NCBI GenBank assembly: GCA_025200525.1
Contig: CM045760.1
Coordinates: 48,131,932 to 48,195,931 of the forward strand
From: Camellia lanceoleosa
Lineage: Eukaryota; Streptophyta; Magnoliopsida; Ericales; Theaceae
Length of the DNA stretch: 64,000 nucleotides
Reading direction: 5' to 3'
Shown piece after piece: positions 47,111 through 57,809 of the stretch. A program made the translations under genes and the position numbers. The notes beneath the pieces are model-generated. The model saw nothing but the letters and a program-made list of their open reading frames with translations, was not told the origin of the DNA and did not search any database. Position 1 is the first letter of the stretch. Each line of letters starts with the position of its first letter.

Positions 47111-48658
47111 AAAAAACAGGCGCCAAAGTGAAATTATCTGGGCGCCAATTCATCCCAAAAAAATATACATCGGAAAAAATAACATATACGTCTATGAGAA
47201 GAGGGCAACCAAGTTTTTAATTTTTTTAAATTGCTAAACCAGAAAAAAAGTAAATGGCTCTTTTGGAAAAAATCATTACATTTTATTCTCTTTGTTGAAT
47301 CGAAGAGGCAGAAGCAAAACCCTAAAGAGACACTTGAATCTAGTTCATTCTAGAGACGGTTCAAAGTCGAGAAGAGAGGGAGAAGAGAGTGGGTTCGAAG
47401 ACAGATTTTGGGCACTTCAATCTGGTTCATTCTAGAGACACTCTCCTCCTCCTTTCGGCAGGATCGAATCTCTCTCTCTCTCTCTCTCTCACATTGCGAT
47501 TGAAGGTAAAGCTTCAATACGTCTTTCATTAGATTGGAGTTTATCAAATTTTTTTTTTTTGGGTTTTCTCCACATAGTTTACTTTAGATTCTTTGAGGGT
47601 TTTGCTTGAATGATTCATACACTTCATTTTCTCTCTTGAATAAGCCATTCTCGTTCTCTGTTTCCTCTGTGGTTTAGTCAAAATGTCTTTTTGTTTGATT
47701 ATTTCTCAGATTGCTGAATATTTAGGCCAACAGGTTCTATTAATCATTCCATCATCTATCCTCCAAAAAAAACCAAACTACACAAAAAAAAACCAAATTA
47801 CTCAAGAAGGCTTTCATATTTATTCGCTGTCTTATCTTCTTCCATTAACTATTAAACTCTATTTTGTTTCTCAAAAGCTTAGACTGAATCTCTCAACACA
47901 TTCCTTGAACCATCTTCATCTTTCTTTTGTATATTGATTCCATGGTTTTAAATTTAGGGGATATATCGTAATACATTGGTAACGGGAAGAGTAATGAAAA
48001 ACAATATTTCAATTTCCCTATGAAAATATATCATTTCCCATGGTGGTGGGTTTGTGTTACAGAGAGAGAAAAGGTAGCGGTGATTATGATAGAGGAAGGT
48101 GGTGTGGGTGGGTTTAGGTTAGGGAAAGTAGTGTCATAAAAGAAAATAAGTTTAATTTATAGGTTTATTCATTATTTGCATTAGGTGGGTTTAAGGTGAA
48201 ATTACTCCATTTTCCCTTTCATGTTCATTTCATGTGCTTTTTCCAATCACTTTGCTAATGGATTTGGACTGAGGGACCACACTGAAACTCACTTGAAAAT
48301 GCAGGGTTTGTGTTTAAATGGGGATTGTGAGGACTGTAGTGGAATTTTAGTAAAACTATAGATAATTTTTTTTTTATTTTTTTATTTTCCCTAAATTACA
48401 ATCTTTGTGAACCTTTTCTAGAAATTAATTTTTTAGATTTTAATATTCAACCTAGCTTCCATTACTAATGAACATGAAATGAACAAATTGAATTTATTAA
48501 ACCTCACTTTAAGTTCACTAATTTTTATCTTCCTTATTTCTTAAGATATTTTTTTCCTATGTGTGGACACTTTTTTATAACTAGTTTCATTATCGTCTAT
48601 ACCTTGTCTTTGATGTCTTTGAAACTAGCAACTAAATGCAATTTTGAATCTTTTGCAG
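47111..48658. other. CACTA interior, possible captured 5' region
   Basis: A segment at 47280-47530 with AAACCCTAAAG, a CT microsatellite (about 47468-47491) and a GTAAAG splice-like site resembles a plant 5' untranslated exon and may come from a captured gene. No coding exon could be recognised. The remainder is intron-like AT-rich DNA. Confidence 0.35.
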
Positions 48659-50796
48659 TGGCCTTCTATGGGGATTTGTGGTAGCTTTTATGCTCTTTAA
48701 TGTGAAAGGTATGGCATGTTATGAAAAAAATGAGACTCTTAAGGTCCGTTTGGATAGCTGTGGATTTGATAGTTCACCTATGAATTTCAAGAATGAATTA
48801 AATAGCTTTATCATGCTGAATTTGAAATAACTATATAAAAGTAGTTATTTGAAATCATGCTAAGAATTCTATTCTAGCTGCAAGGATCCGACCAAAATCC
48901 ATCTTTTCTATATCAACTTATTTTTTCTATAGTTTTTCTCTGCACCTTTAACTCCCCAATATTTTTAATCTCAAACCCCTTGTATATGTTTTAGTCTTCT
49001 CCTATAATTGATGTCCATGCATTTCAAATCCTCATCCATCCAAACAAACCCTTAAGGTTCTATGATCATTGGTTTGTGTGTAATTAGCTAATCACAGACA
49101 TGGATCAATCAGAGTTATGAAGTCCTTTGATGATAACTACTTGCACAATGGTCCTGTTTCCCACCAGTTGACGGTTGAGTGATCAGATTATACTTGATAT
49201 TTCAAACTCATTGAACTCATGATTTATTGGCTTTTTTGTACTTGCAGGGTCTAATCTTTATTTTTGGATAGCTATCATTCCTGTTACAGTAAGTCCCTAT
49301 TCTGATGCAACTAGGTCTATCAATATTATACCAGTATGCTGCATGAGGCAATGTTCTTGGTTGGTATCATAGATACTAAGACACCTGATAAGGCAAAATA
49401 TTACTCACAATATTCTTCTGTCTTAGATTCAATCGATTCTAGAGTCATTCATCAAAACATCCACACAAGTGTTATAGCCATTTAATTACATAGACCCACA
49501 TCTGCATTAGTAGAGCTACATCACAGGTAGAATTCTTAACACAGTTTGGAAGTACAAATTAGTGGAAGGAATTTAAAATTTTAACAAAACGAATACCAAG
49601 TTTGCTTCTGTTGTTTGCTTTTAAAAGGATAAGTTAGAAAGAACAGATGAAATGATAAATTAGAAAGCCTTATTTATTAAATTTTTTTTTTTGAGAGGTA
49701 GGGTACGAATTGAAAGTCACATTTCCTTTTCCTCTAGATCCTGCCTTTTAAATGTGAAAGAGACCTCCATAAGTCCCCAATTTGTTATATGACATGTTTC
49801 TCCCATATCATGCCCTTCTGATAACACATATTTCTGTACAGCTTGTTCTTCTGGTGGGTGCAAAGTTGCAACACATTATTGCAACCTTGGCATTGGAGAG
49901 TGCTGGAATAACAAGATTCTCCACTGGAGCAAAATTAAAGCCTCGAGATGATCTTTTCTGGTTTAAAAAGCCACAACTATTGTTGTCCTTGATCCATTTT
50001 ATTCTTTTCCAGGTTGGCTTGGTTTGTCATGATTCAGTTTCTGAAGTTGTTCTTTTTATTAGCTTATTTTTATAGTGATGTATTTTCTGGATTCCACTGG
50101 GAGACTGGTAACTAATACATTATTTTCCATGCTTGATTTGTGATGCAGAATGCATTTGAGCTCGCTTCATTTTTCTGGTTTTGGGTACTTCCTTTTTCCA
50201 TGACTACATTAGTTCTCATTGGAATGCTGAATTTGTAAATTTTCCATTTTACTCAAGTCTTAACCAAGTCATATTTGTCTAGTAGATCATTTCCATTTTA
50301 ACTATAATTTGGTTAGCATCATGATGATTTCTTGAAACTAAGTTTGTTTTGGCCCCCCCTCAAAAAATTATCACAAATAAATTGTGACTTTGACTAGCCA
50401 ATGGAAAAGCAGTTCAAAGCAATTTGTAATGGAATGTGAGATTATAAAGCACAAAAATTTAGTGTGTGTGTGACACGCACACACATGAAATTAGTTATTC
50501 TATTTTACTTTATATGTGGGATATAAAATCTGTTTTTTGACCAAAGTGTGTTGTTTAATTTACAGTGGCAGTTTGGGTATAGTTCTTGCTTCATCAGAAA
50601 CCATTTGCTTGTGTATCTGCGCCTGATCCTGGGGTACTTATGGCATTCCACTAGCCATTGTTGATATATTTTACACATTTCGACCTCTAAAATTTAAATC
50701 AAATGCTTGACATAAATTATTATTTTGTCTTCTAGATTTGCTGGGCAGTTCCTATGTAGCTACAGCACCCTGCCACTATATGCTCTCGTTACGCAG
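48659..50796 (+). pseudogene. MLO-like: Captured MLO gene fragment (six exons)
   Basis: Six exons with canonical borders: 48659-48708, 49248-49288, 49842-50012, 50149-50184, 50566-50633 and 50736-50796. Joined phases agree and no stop interrupts them. They encode GFVVAFMLFNVK, LYFWIAIIPVT, LLVGAKLQHIIATLALE, DLFWFKKPQLLLSLIHFILF, NAFELASFFWFW, WQFGYSSCFIRNHLLVYL and FAGQFLCSYSTLPLYALVTQ. This is the middle transmembrane and loop region of MLO proteins, seven-helix plasma-membrane proteins involved in powdery mildew susceptibility and cell signalling. N-terminal exons and the C-terminal calmodulin-binding tail are absent. Introns are kept, so the capture was at DNA level. It is a fragment rather than a working MLO gene, but could be transcribed. 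Confidence 0.93.
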
Positions 50797-52820
50797 GTAC
50801 AATTTTTGTTCTAATTATTTGTTTTGTTTTGTTGGGTTGGGTTGGGTTGGCACCCTGGGGGAAGAGGTGTCATTTTAGAAAAAGGTTCTAGAGTCAAAAA
50901 CCATGACCAAGGAAGTGCAACTTATATAAATACCTGTTGAATTGTATCCATGAGCCGTGTTCACTAGCATTTTGTTTGAGCATTTGCAAGTAACTTTTGG
51001 TGCATGGGTTTCTATCTCGGCTAGAGTTTCAATACTTTGTGTGTCCAAAGATCCTTTGCCTCCTGGTATCGCTGTTTCGGATGTTTAGAAATTTATGGTT
51101 CATATAGATAATTGTGCATGTCCTCTAATCTTGAAGTCTCTACTTCAATTATTTGAACTATCTGTGACCTGGCTCTCTGGTTTCTGCTGTAGATAATTAG
51201 ACTAGTTTGACTCACAACTGAAAAAAGAGAGTAAACTAGTTCCTGACTAAATGAGCCACCTAAACAAATTTTCCGGATCATTAAAATATGAAGTTATACG
51301 CCTTTTTCCCAAATTTATGTGACTTAATTGTAGGTTTATAAGTCAACATCTAAGAAACACAGACACTTCTTCCAGTTCTTGAAGTGAGTTTGCGCTTTGC
51401 CATCCTGAATAGCCCATTTCTTCTAATGGGAGCTAAGACCTTCGGTTGTGGATCTGCTATTGCTTCTTCTTCCGTAGGTTAGTTTTCCTAGGAAAAATTT
51501 GGGGATTACTGCTCATATCAATTGCTTTTTGGGAAACAAGTTGGGTTTTTTGTGTTGTTTATTTTTACTTGATTTGGCTGCTTAATTTGATTGAGAAAGG
51601 TGATGGATTGTGGGGGGTTTCAATAAATTTTCGTCAATTTGAAGAAACTTTTCTTATTTTTATTAATTTATTTTTTCTTTTTTTGAGTTTCTTTTCTTAT
51701 TTTTGGGCATGTGTTCTAGTATCGTTTGATTAAGTCTGGATGGTTGGTAATTTTTAGGGCTAAAGTTGGGGGAATCTTCTATGTCTTGAAACAATTGTGG
51801 GGATTTTTGAATTGTAGAATGGGTTGTTTTAATTTTATGTTATCGTTTTCAAGGAAGGTTGATTGGGCTGCTGAATTTGACTACGAAAGGTGATGGAATT
51901 TGGGGGTTGTAGAAAATTTTTGCGTGAATTTTATGGGAAACTTCTCTTCTTTGGAGTTTCTTTCCTTACTTTTGGGAATGTGTAATATTATTGTTTGATT
52001 ATGTTTGGATGGTTGGTAATCTTGTTTGGATATTGGACCAAGATTGGTTTGCATAGGCAACATTATTAAATTCAAGTAATTTAGGATAAATATAGTTTGA
52101 ATTGAGAAACTGATCTCAAGTTGCAATAATGGAGGAATTTGGTAAATCTGAATGGGTTATATTATGGTGCTGTTATGTTGGCTTCTGCTCATAGATTTAT
52201 TTATTTAATAAGTGCTTCTTGCTACAGATTATGTATGTTGTAGAAATAGCTTAAATAAGCTGGGGAAAATTTGATAATTGTGAAGCTATTTGAAATTCTG
52301 CTTATGGATTATCATATTTCAGCTTAGAATAGGCCCAATGAATTGTTGGATGCTGCCATTATCTTGATCACCTATTTTGCCCTTAGATTTGCTAACTCAA
52401 GTTGGAGAGTTGAATAGTCTCCAAGTTTTGATCAGTTCGACCAATATATATATATATATCATATATGTATATTCTGGGTTTTAACTTCTTGTAATTGATT
52501 TTTGTTCCTTTCTCCAGACTTTTTTTCTTCTACCTTTTATAGTTTGTTTTTCATGAGTGAATTACTGGAGCAATTTTGAATAATTCTTAAGAAACACAGA
52601 TATATATAAATAGGATACAGATACAACACGATATAGGCATGTCAAATGTGGGACACATGCTTTGGTACAACTAAATATATATTTACAACAATAGGGCTTG
52701 GAAAATTTCCATAATTTTAACATTTACCTCCTTGGTTTTAACAGGTAAATATTTTAGGAATGTGACTGCTCAGGTTTCTTAGAGCCTTTTGTCTATTTTT
52801 TGGATTCAATCTGTATGCAG
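50797..52820. other. CACTA interior between the two captured genes
   Basis: Intron-like, T-rich DNA with no recognisable exon. Two segments (about 51460-51740 and 51760-52020) share phrases such as GGTGATGGA and TTTGGATGGTTGGTAAT, a degenerate local duplication. A TA microsatellite lies at about 52445-52458. The MLO-to-transporter junction must be in here. Confidence 0.45.
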
Positions 52821-53244
52821 AGGCAATCAATTCAACAAATTGGTGCCCTCTTTTTGTTGATAATGGCAGCTGTCCTTTTGAGCATTGGTGAAAGCTCTGG
52901 CAAAGGTTCAACTAGCAGTGAACCTGATCAAATTTTGTTCTATGGAATAATTCCGGTCTTAGTGGCGTATGTATTATCTGGCCTGGCTTCAGCTCTGTGT
53001 CAATGGGCTTCTCAGGTTAGCAGAAGTTTCTGTAACTTTGTTTTGAGTAGAAGTCTTTCAGCTGTTTATACCTCCACATTTTTTTTCTTTCTTTTTACAG
53101 GTTAAGAAACACACATCATACTTGATGACTGTGGAAATGTCTATAGTCGGAAGCCTGTGCTTGTTGGCTAGTACCTACAAGTCTCCAGATGGAGAAGGCA
53201 TCAGAAAGCATGGATTTTTATATGGTTGGACCCCACTAACTTTG
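52821..53244 (+). pseudogene. ROCK1-like: Captured ROCK1-like nucleotide-sugar transporter fragment (two exons)
   Basis: Exons 52821-53015 and 53101-53244 have GT/AG borders and agreeing phase. They encode RQSIQQIGALFLLIMAAVLL, DQILFYGIIPVLVAYVLSGL, ASALCQWASQ, VKKHTSYLMTVEMSIVGSLC and SPDGEGIRKHGFLYGW. This closely fits the central part of plant ROCK1-type ER transporters (UDP-GlcNAc/UDP-GalNAc; CMP-sialic-acid-transporter-like family). Exons before and after are missing, so four to five of the roughly ten membrane helices at most are represented. No stop codon is found in the exons. The fragment lies on the same strand as the MLO fragment. Confidence 0.92.
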
Positions 53245-54499
53245 GTAATGATAATGATATTTGATCCTTTTGATTGTTATAAGTTGTTCATCAGGTTAGT
53301 TGCATGGGCACATGACTGAGAACACTATAGACATTAAAGTAAATATTTCTTGGAAAACTCAGGCAGTAACAATAATATCTTTCACCCTCTTTCTTCCCTA
53401 TCTAGGAACTTTCTGTCTCTCTAGATGGATTAAAGGCTTTTAATGACCGTTACCAACATATTTGGTTCAACCTCCATTTTAATTTTTTCTACCAAAATTT
53501 GAGTGTTTAATGAAGGCCAAATTAGCTTCTATAATATTATTTATTGGCTTCTCAAAAAGAAATTTCCTTTTCTACTTCTCATCCCATGATTTTGTTTATT
53601 ACTTTTGATAAGATTGAGAATGGTTAAAAGTTAGTCTAAGAAGGTGGTGCACATGTACAGTGAGTTTTGTCTTCTTACTAGTGTGTAGCTCTTCCTAAAG
53701 GTCACATTTTTGTAGTTTCTCAAATGGACAAGTATATGTTAGTAATGGTTCATGTTATTTAGATGTTGCTCAATATGACCTTGGATACATGAAGTACCCC
53801 TGCCAATTCATTTAGGAAATCACAAGTTTATGCTCTGTATTTTTTTGTTGTAAAATATTATAGCTTTTATAGCTACTATAACTTGCAATGTGATCTGATG
53901 ATGGTAATGTATAGGAACCAATTCCTGTCACTTAATTTGTAAGGAAAACTGCTTCTGTTATGCATGAGTTCACATAGTCAGGGTAAGTGTTTTCTATCAG
54001 TTTACATCTCATATTATTTATCTTCTTGGCTAGAAATCTTGACTATTGTTAACTTAAATTTCTCAGAATTGTAACATGTGAGGTGCATTTGCCTAACAGA
54101 TGGTTCAGATGATGAGTACGAGTCCAATAGTAGCAGTGACGATGATGATAGTGATGGCTAGTTTTTGAGGACTTTGATGAATAGATTTCTATAATCTTTG
54201 AATAGTTTTGGATTTTGTTTACAAACTTGTATATGATACAATTTTAGATGGTTTTTAACTTTTTTGTTGAATTTAGAACTTAAGGATAGTCCTTTTGGGT
54301 TGTTTTGAACTTACGGTTAATTTTTGGATGTTTGGAATGTATTGACAATTTTTGAATGTTCATAATTTATGGATGTAGTTTATTTTTTATGCTTGAAACA
54401 ATACTTTGATGGTTGATTGATATTTTGTGAAGCTTGTTTGTAATGTTTGTTAGATTATACAAAATAGGTTAAAATAGAACTTGCTGAATTAAAATAAAA
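53245..54499. other. CACTA interior after the transporter fragment
   Basis: Mostly intron-like. At 54100-54161, after a TAACAG acceptor, the frame DGSDDEYESNSSSDDDDSDG followed by TAG could be a terminal exon with an acidic tail. It may be a remnant of the transposon's own gene or of another captured gene. I cannot name it. Confidence 0.35.
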
Positions 54500-54925
54500 T
54501 AAAATAATGTACATTCTACGACAAGCAAATTAGGTCATTATATGAAATATTTCACGACATTCCATGTACGTCGTGGTATGTTATACTTATCTACGACAGG
54601 CATAATAAGTCGTTATATTATATATTTTACGGCGCGCAATTAGCGTCGTTATTTGTCTAACCAATTAACGGCGTGCAAAAGTAGTCATAGAAAAAGTAAC
54701 GACGACGCACAAAATCTGTCGTTAAATAGTTTTTAACGACGTACTATAGCATGTCGTAGAAAAAGTAATGACGACTTACAAAATCTGCCGTTAAATAGTT
54801 TTTAACGGCGTACGAAACATGTCGTTGAAAGTAAATGGCTTTTCATGACTGGTCATAATATGACGCGCGCCTGCACGTCGTAGAAGGGTTTTTACGACGT
54901 GCATTGCGCGTCGTAAAAACCCTTT
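54500..54925. repeat. Right subterminal repeats of the CACTA element
   Basis: Dense ACGAC/GTCGT motifs in both orientations (for example around 54517, 54570, 54656, 54708, 54738, 54777, 54880, 54895), mirroring the left end. Confidence 0.85.
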
Positions 54926-54940
54926 TTTGTTGTAGTGAAT

Positions 54941-55137
54941 CATATCTAGATCATGTACAATATTTATAATCTGATATACTCTACCTAACTATAGTTACAC
55001 TTAACTATAGTTCTAACAACTTTACAACTGCTATAGTTAATACTAACTAGTGCTGACTAATTTCAGATGAGGTTGAGTTGGTTTTCTCATGCTGATGCAA
55101 CTGCTTCGACAGTATTGAAGTTGAAGTCTGCTTAACA
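54941..55137 (-). repeat. 5' LTR of the copia element, outer part
   Basis: 197 bases that continue the 5' LTR after the CACTA insertion, starting TGTTAAGCAGAC on the minus strand at 55137. It matches 42058-42254 with eight mismatches. Confidence 0.93.
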
Positions 55138-55249
55138 TTTTATGCAGGTAAATGACTCCCTATCCATCTACATCAGATCTCCTAAATGATCCTTTAAATT
55201 AATTTTTGCTACAGTGACTCCCTATTTCTAGGGAGTCACTGTAGCTCCC

Positions 55250-55280
<31 letters not shown>

Positions 55281-55764
55281 ATTTACTTTGCTTTGTTTAG
55301 AGACTGCAGTATACATTTATGATTTTTATTTTTTTAAAATTTATAACTAAAAATTATATTTTAATAAAAAAAAAATAGGGAGCTTATTAATAGAATAAAG
55401 AAAAAATAAGAAATCTGTTAGGAAAAATAAATAAAAAAATGATTCTTAAAATAAAAAATAAATTTTTTAATAATATTTTAGAATAAAATTTAACTAAACT
55501 GGTGGGGGATGCTCAGCAATCTCAGTAGGGCCGCGACAGCAGCAGCAACTTCAAAGACTCCACTGAATATGGAGAAAGAATTACCTTAAATATTTTAAAT
55601 TAAATATTATATTATTAAATTAAAAAATTCAGTCTAACTTTTAAATTAAAATAACAATTTCCTTATTGATTTTTTTTATTCGCAAAACGAGAAAATTATT
55701 GATGTAGGAAAATGATACAATGAAGCTTCATCAATAATTGGAGTACCTACTATTGTTGATCATC
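55138..55764. other. Spacer between copia element and UGT gene
   Basis: Begins with the target duplication TTTTA. It holds a perfect hairpin (55208-55245: 17-bp arms GCTACAGTGACTCCCTA, 4-base loop), a TA microsatellite (about 55250-55272) and AT-rich DNA that will contain the UGT 3' untranslated region. No other gene is seen. Confidence 0.55.
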
Positions 55765-57177
55765 TCAAATGCTTCCAACACTCTTCCACTTATGTGCCAA
55801 CTCTGAGAGTAACTTTGTGGAAGACCCATCATTGCTTAGGACCTTTAGAGCAGCTTCCTTTAATTCCAACATATGATTTCTAAGCATCTTTCCTTCATCT
55901 CCTTCCATTAGAGCCTTCACAGCTTCTGCAATCTCATCTCTACCCAAAATCCCATTCTGGTTCATGTTTGGTCTCAGTGCCACTTTCAAACCCTCACTTA
56001 GCATCACCGCATTCATCTTTTGCTCAGCAAAGAGTGGCCAAGCAATCAATGGTATGCCATTGACAACGCTCTCCAAAACCGAGTTCCAACCACAGTGAGT
56101 CATGAACCCACCGGTTGAGCCATGACTCAGGATCTCAACCTGTGGTGCCCAAGATGAGACCAGTAGAGCTCGCTCTTTGGTCCTCTCCATGAACCCATTT
56201 GGCAAGAAACCAAAAGGGTCATCTTGGCTTTGGACACTAAAATATGTAGCATTGGCACTATCATTTGGACTCTTTACAACCCACAAAAACCCATGACCAC
56301 TCACCTCCAACCCTAGGGCTAGCTCATTGAGTTGATCATTTGAGAGAGTCCCACCACTCCCGAACGAGACGAATAAGACCGAGCCACGTGGCTGGATGTC
56401 CAACCACTGTAAACACTCTGACCGCTCGAGCGGATTACTTGAACCGGCTCGGACAATTGGTCCAATTGGATAAACCGGTGGGATTCCCGGTTCATCTCCT
56501 TGCAAAGCCTTTATGGGTCCCGGTTCCAAGTGCATAAAGCTGTTTAGGATTATGCCATCAGCAAGACTGAACTGTCTGCAAAGGTGAAGAATCCATTTAT
56601 AGGCCTCAGTGTCGCGGTCTCGAACCAGGTCCACCACAAGGTCTCTACCATGAACCGGTACGCAGCCTGGTATTTGGACCAATTCAGGAAGGTCTCTGTA
56701 ATTGTCAGAAACTAACTGATCGTGAAGCTTCGGAAAGAAGAAGGACCAAGACAAAGCCATGGCCGGCGAGGGAGAGAACAAGTAAGAGGAGATACAAAAC
56801 TGTTTTGCTACATGAATTGCTTCGGTGCTCAAGTAATCAACCACTAAAGCAACTAACTTGGTGGTGGCAATGAGTGACTCGAAAACCTCGCGAAACGAAG
56901 GAAGAGAGCGAATTACCGTGAGGGCGATTTGTGTTACGGCCTCAGGGCCTTTGACGTGGTCGTGGAAGCTGATTGGAGGAAGAAAGAGGTAGTTTATGGA
57001 TTTGGGTAGGGCTTCGAGGGCTGCGGTTTGAGCTGAGGACGGTGGGGCGGTAGTGGGGATGATGAAAGTGGCGGAGAAGCTGTGGCGGTGAACAAGTTGC
57101 TTGGCAAACTCGGCTAGTGGGATGAGGTGACCCAAACCTGGACTCGGTAGAATGGCTATATGGGGTGTTTGTTCCAT
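55765..57177 (-). CDS. UDP-glycosyltransferase, UGT72B-like (hydroquinone/phenylpropanoid type)
   Basis: Single-exon, 470-residue family 1 glycosyltransferase, the usual length for UGT72. It transfers a sugar, probably glucose from UDP-glucose, to a hydroxyl of small phenolics such as monolignols, flavonols or hydroquinones in the cytosol. The catalytic His is H17 in PSPGLGHLIPLAEF and the partner Asp is about D114 in LVVDYLSTEA. The PSPG sugar-donor box is complete: 44 residues from WAPQVEIL through THCGWNSVLES to FAEQ, with the final Gln favouring glucose. GSVLFVSFGSGGTLS and ANATYFSVQSQDDPF are typical of UGT72B. Start: first ATG, followed directly by the N-terminal strand MEQTPHIAILPSP. 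No damage is seen. The acceptor cannot be told from sequence alone. A TATA-like box is upstream. Confidence 0.95.
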   Translation of the reverse strand: MEQTPHIAILPSPGLGHLIPLAEFAKQLVHRHSFSATFIIPTTAPPSSAQTAALEALPKSINYLFLPPISFHDHVKGPEAVTQIALTVIRSLPSFREVFESLIATTKLVALVVDYLSTEAIHVAKQFCISSYLFSPSPAMALSWSFFFPKLHDQLVSDNYRDLPELVQIPGCVPVHGRDLVVDLVRDRDTEAYKWILHLCRQFSLADGIILNSFMHLEPGPIKALQGDEPGIPPVYPIGPIVRAGSSNPLERSECLQWLDIQPRGSVLFVSFGSGGTLSNDQLNELALGLEVSGHGFLWVVKSPNDSANATYFSVQSQDDPFGFLPNGFMERTKERALLVSSWAPQVEILSHGSTGGFMTHCGWNSVLESVVNGIPLIAWPLFAEQKMNAVMLSEGLKVALRPNMNQNGILGRDEIAEAVKALMEGDEGKMLRNHMLELKEAALKVLSNDGSSTKLLSELAHKWKSVGSI

Positions 57178-57235
57178 ACTAGCAATATTTTGGTTGTGTG
57201 CGCAATAGAAAGTTGTTGGATAATAACTATCAAAG

Positions 57236-57252
57236 TTATTATATTATAAAGT
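57236..57252 (-). promoter_or_regulatory. TATA-like box of the UGT gene
   Basis: The minus strand reads CAACTTTATAATATAATAAC about 60-75 bases before the start codon at 57177. A repeated CAACAACTTT flanks it (near 57255 and 57216). Confidence 0.45.
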
Positions 57253-57809
57253 TGTTGGGTTTTGTTGGGAAGTGTTAACCAAGGTTAGGTAGGTTTGGTT
57301 GACAAGCCTAGGAATATGTTTGGTTGGGATTTTTTTTACAACAATGCTACATCTTACTAGAAGTGGTGCTCTAAAGTATCATTAATGAGTTGGCTCACAT
57401 TTTTAACAAAAAAAAAAAAAAAAAAAAACAAGGTACAAAAACATTGTGACACTGGATGAGACCTACTATCACATCATTAATGATAGCACTAATTAATACT
57501 CCCACTTATTTTTTTTTTTTTTTATTGTTGGCAATGTTGTTTTTATTTTTTTTTTTATTGTTGGCAATGTTGTTTTTATTTTGAGATGACATTACACACA
57601 CGGCAGATTTCATTTCGGGAGCTCAGTAGCTAGGCATTGAACCATTCAACTCTATTTCTTAAGATTAAACATCAACGATCATGGCAAAAAAAAAAAAAAA
57701 AAAAATCCCCTCAATTAATAAGAAAACTTGATTCCCCACTTGCTACTGACGGTGATGATAGATTAAATTAAGAGAAATTCAAAACATGAACACGTGGCAG
57801 CAATCGGTG
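57253..57809. other. UGT upstream region
   Basis: AT-rich, with A-runs at about 57409-57428 and 57684-57704 and a direct repeat of TTTTTATTGTTGGCAATGTT at about 57517 and 57552. No gene is seen. Confidence 0.5.

Larger units (their letters stand above)
46709..54937 (+). mobile_element. Non-autonomous CACTA transposon with captured gene fragments
   Basis: 8229 bp bounded by 13-bp perfect inverted termini CACTACAACAAAA / TTTTGTTGTAGTG and a 3-bp target duplication AAT (46706-46708 and 54938-54940). The uninterrupted sequence is seen in the other LTR at 42047-42065, which proves the borders. Both ends carry many ACGACGTGCA-type subterminal repeats, the expected transposase-binding layout. No TNPD/TNPA-like frame is recognisable inside. 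Instead it holds spliced fragments of an MLO gene (48659-50796) and of a ROCK1-like transporter (52821-53244), both on the plus strand. Movement would depend on an autonomous relative. Confidence 0.95.
41992..55137 (-). mobile_element. Ty1/copia LTR retrotransposon (Ale/Retrofit-like), interrupted by a CACTA element
   Basis: The element reads right to left. Its 5' LTR is 55137-54941 plus 46708-46643 and its 3' LTR is 42254-41992, both 263 bp. Target duplication TTTTA stands at 41987-41991 and 55138-55142. PBS, a single gag-pol frame and a purine tract are present. Without the 8229-bp insertion and its duplicated AAT the element is about 4.9 kb. Short LTRs, an initiator-Met PBS and one continuous frame fit the Ale/Retrofit lineage. 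I count 11 mismatches and no indels between the two LTRs (4.2%), so it is not recent, yet the polyprotein is open. Confidence 0.96.
41949..55515. repeat. Possible MITE that received the copia element
   Basis: GAGCATTCCCACCA at 41949 and TGGTGGGGGATGCTC at about 55500-55514 are near-perfect inverted termini (one mismatch over about 14 bp). If they belong together, the copia element inserted inside a short MITE of some 0.4 kb. A target duplication for this outer unit was not found, so the pairing is tentative. Confidence 0.35.

Noticed and set aside
51446..51733. Phe/Leu-rich 95-codon frame inside the CACTA element
   Set aside because: T-rich intron-like DNA without splice or domain support; membrane-like composition is expected by chance.
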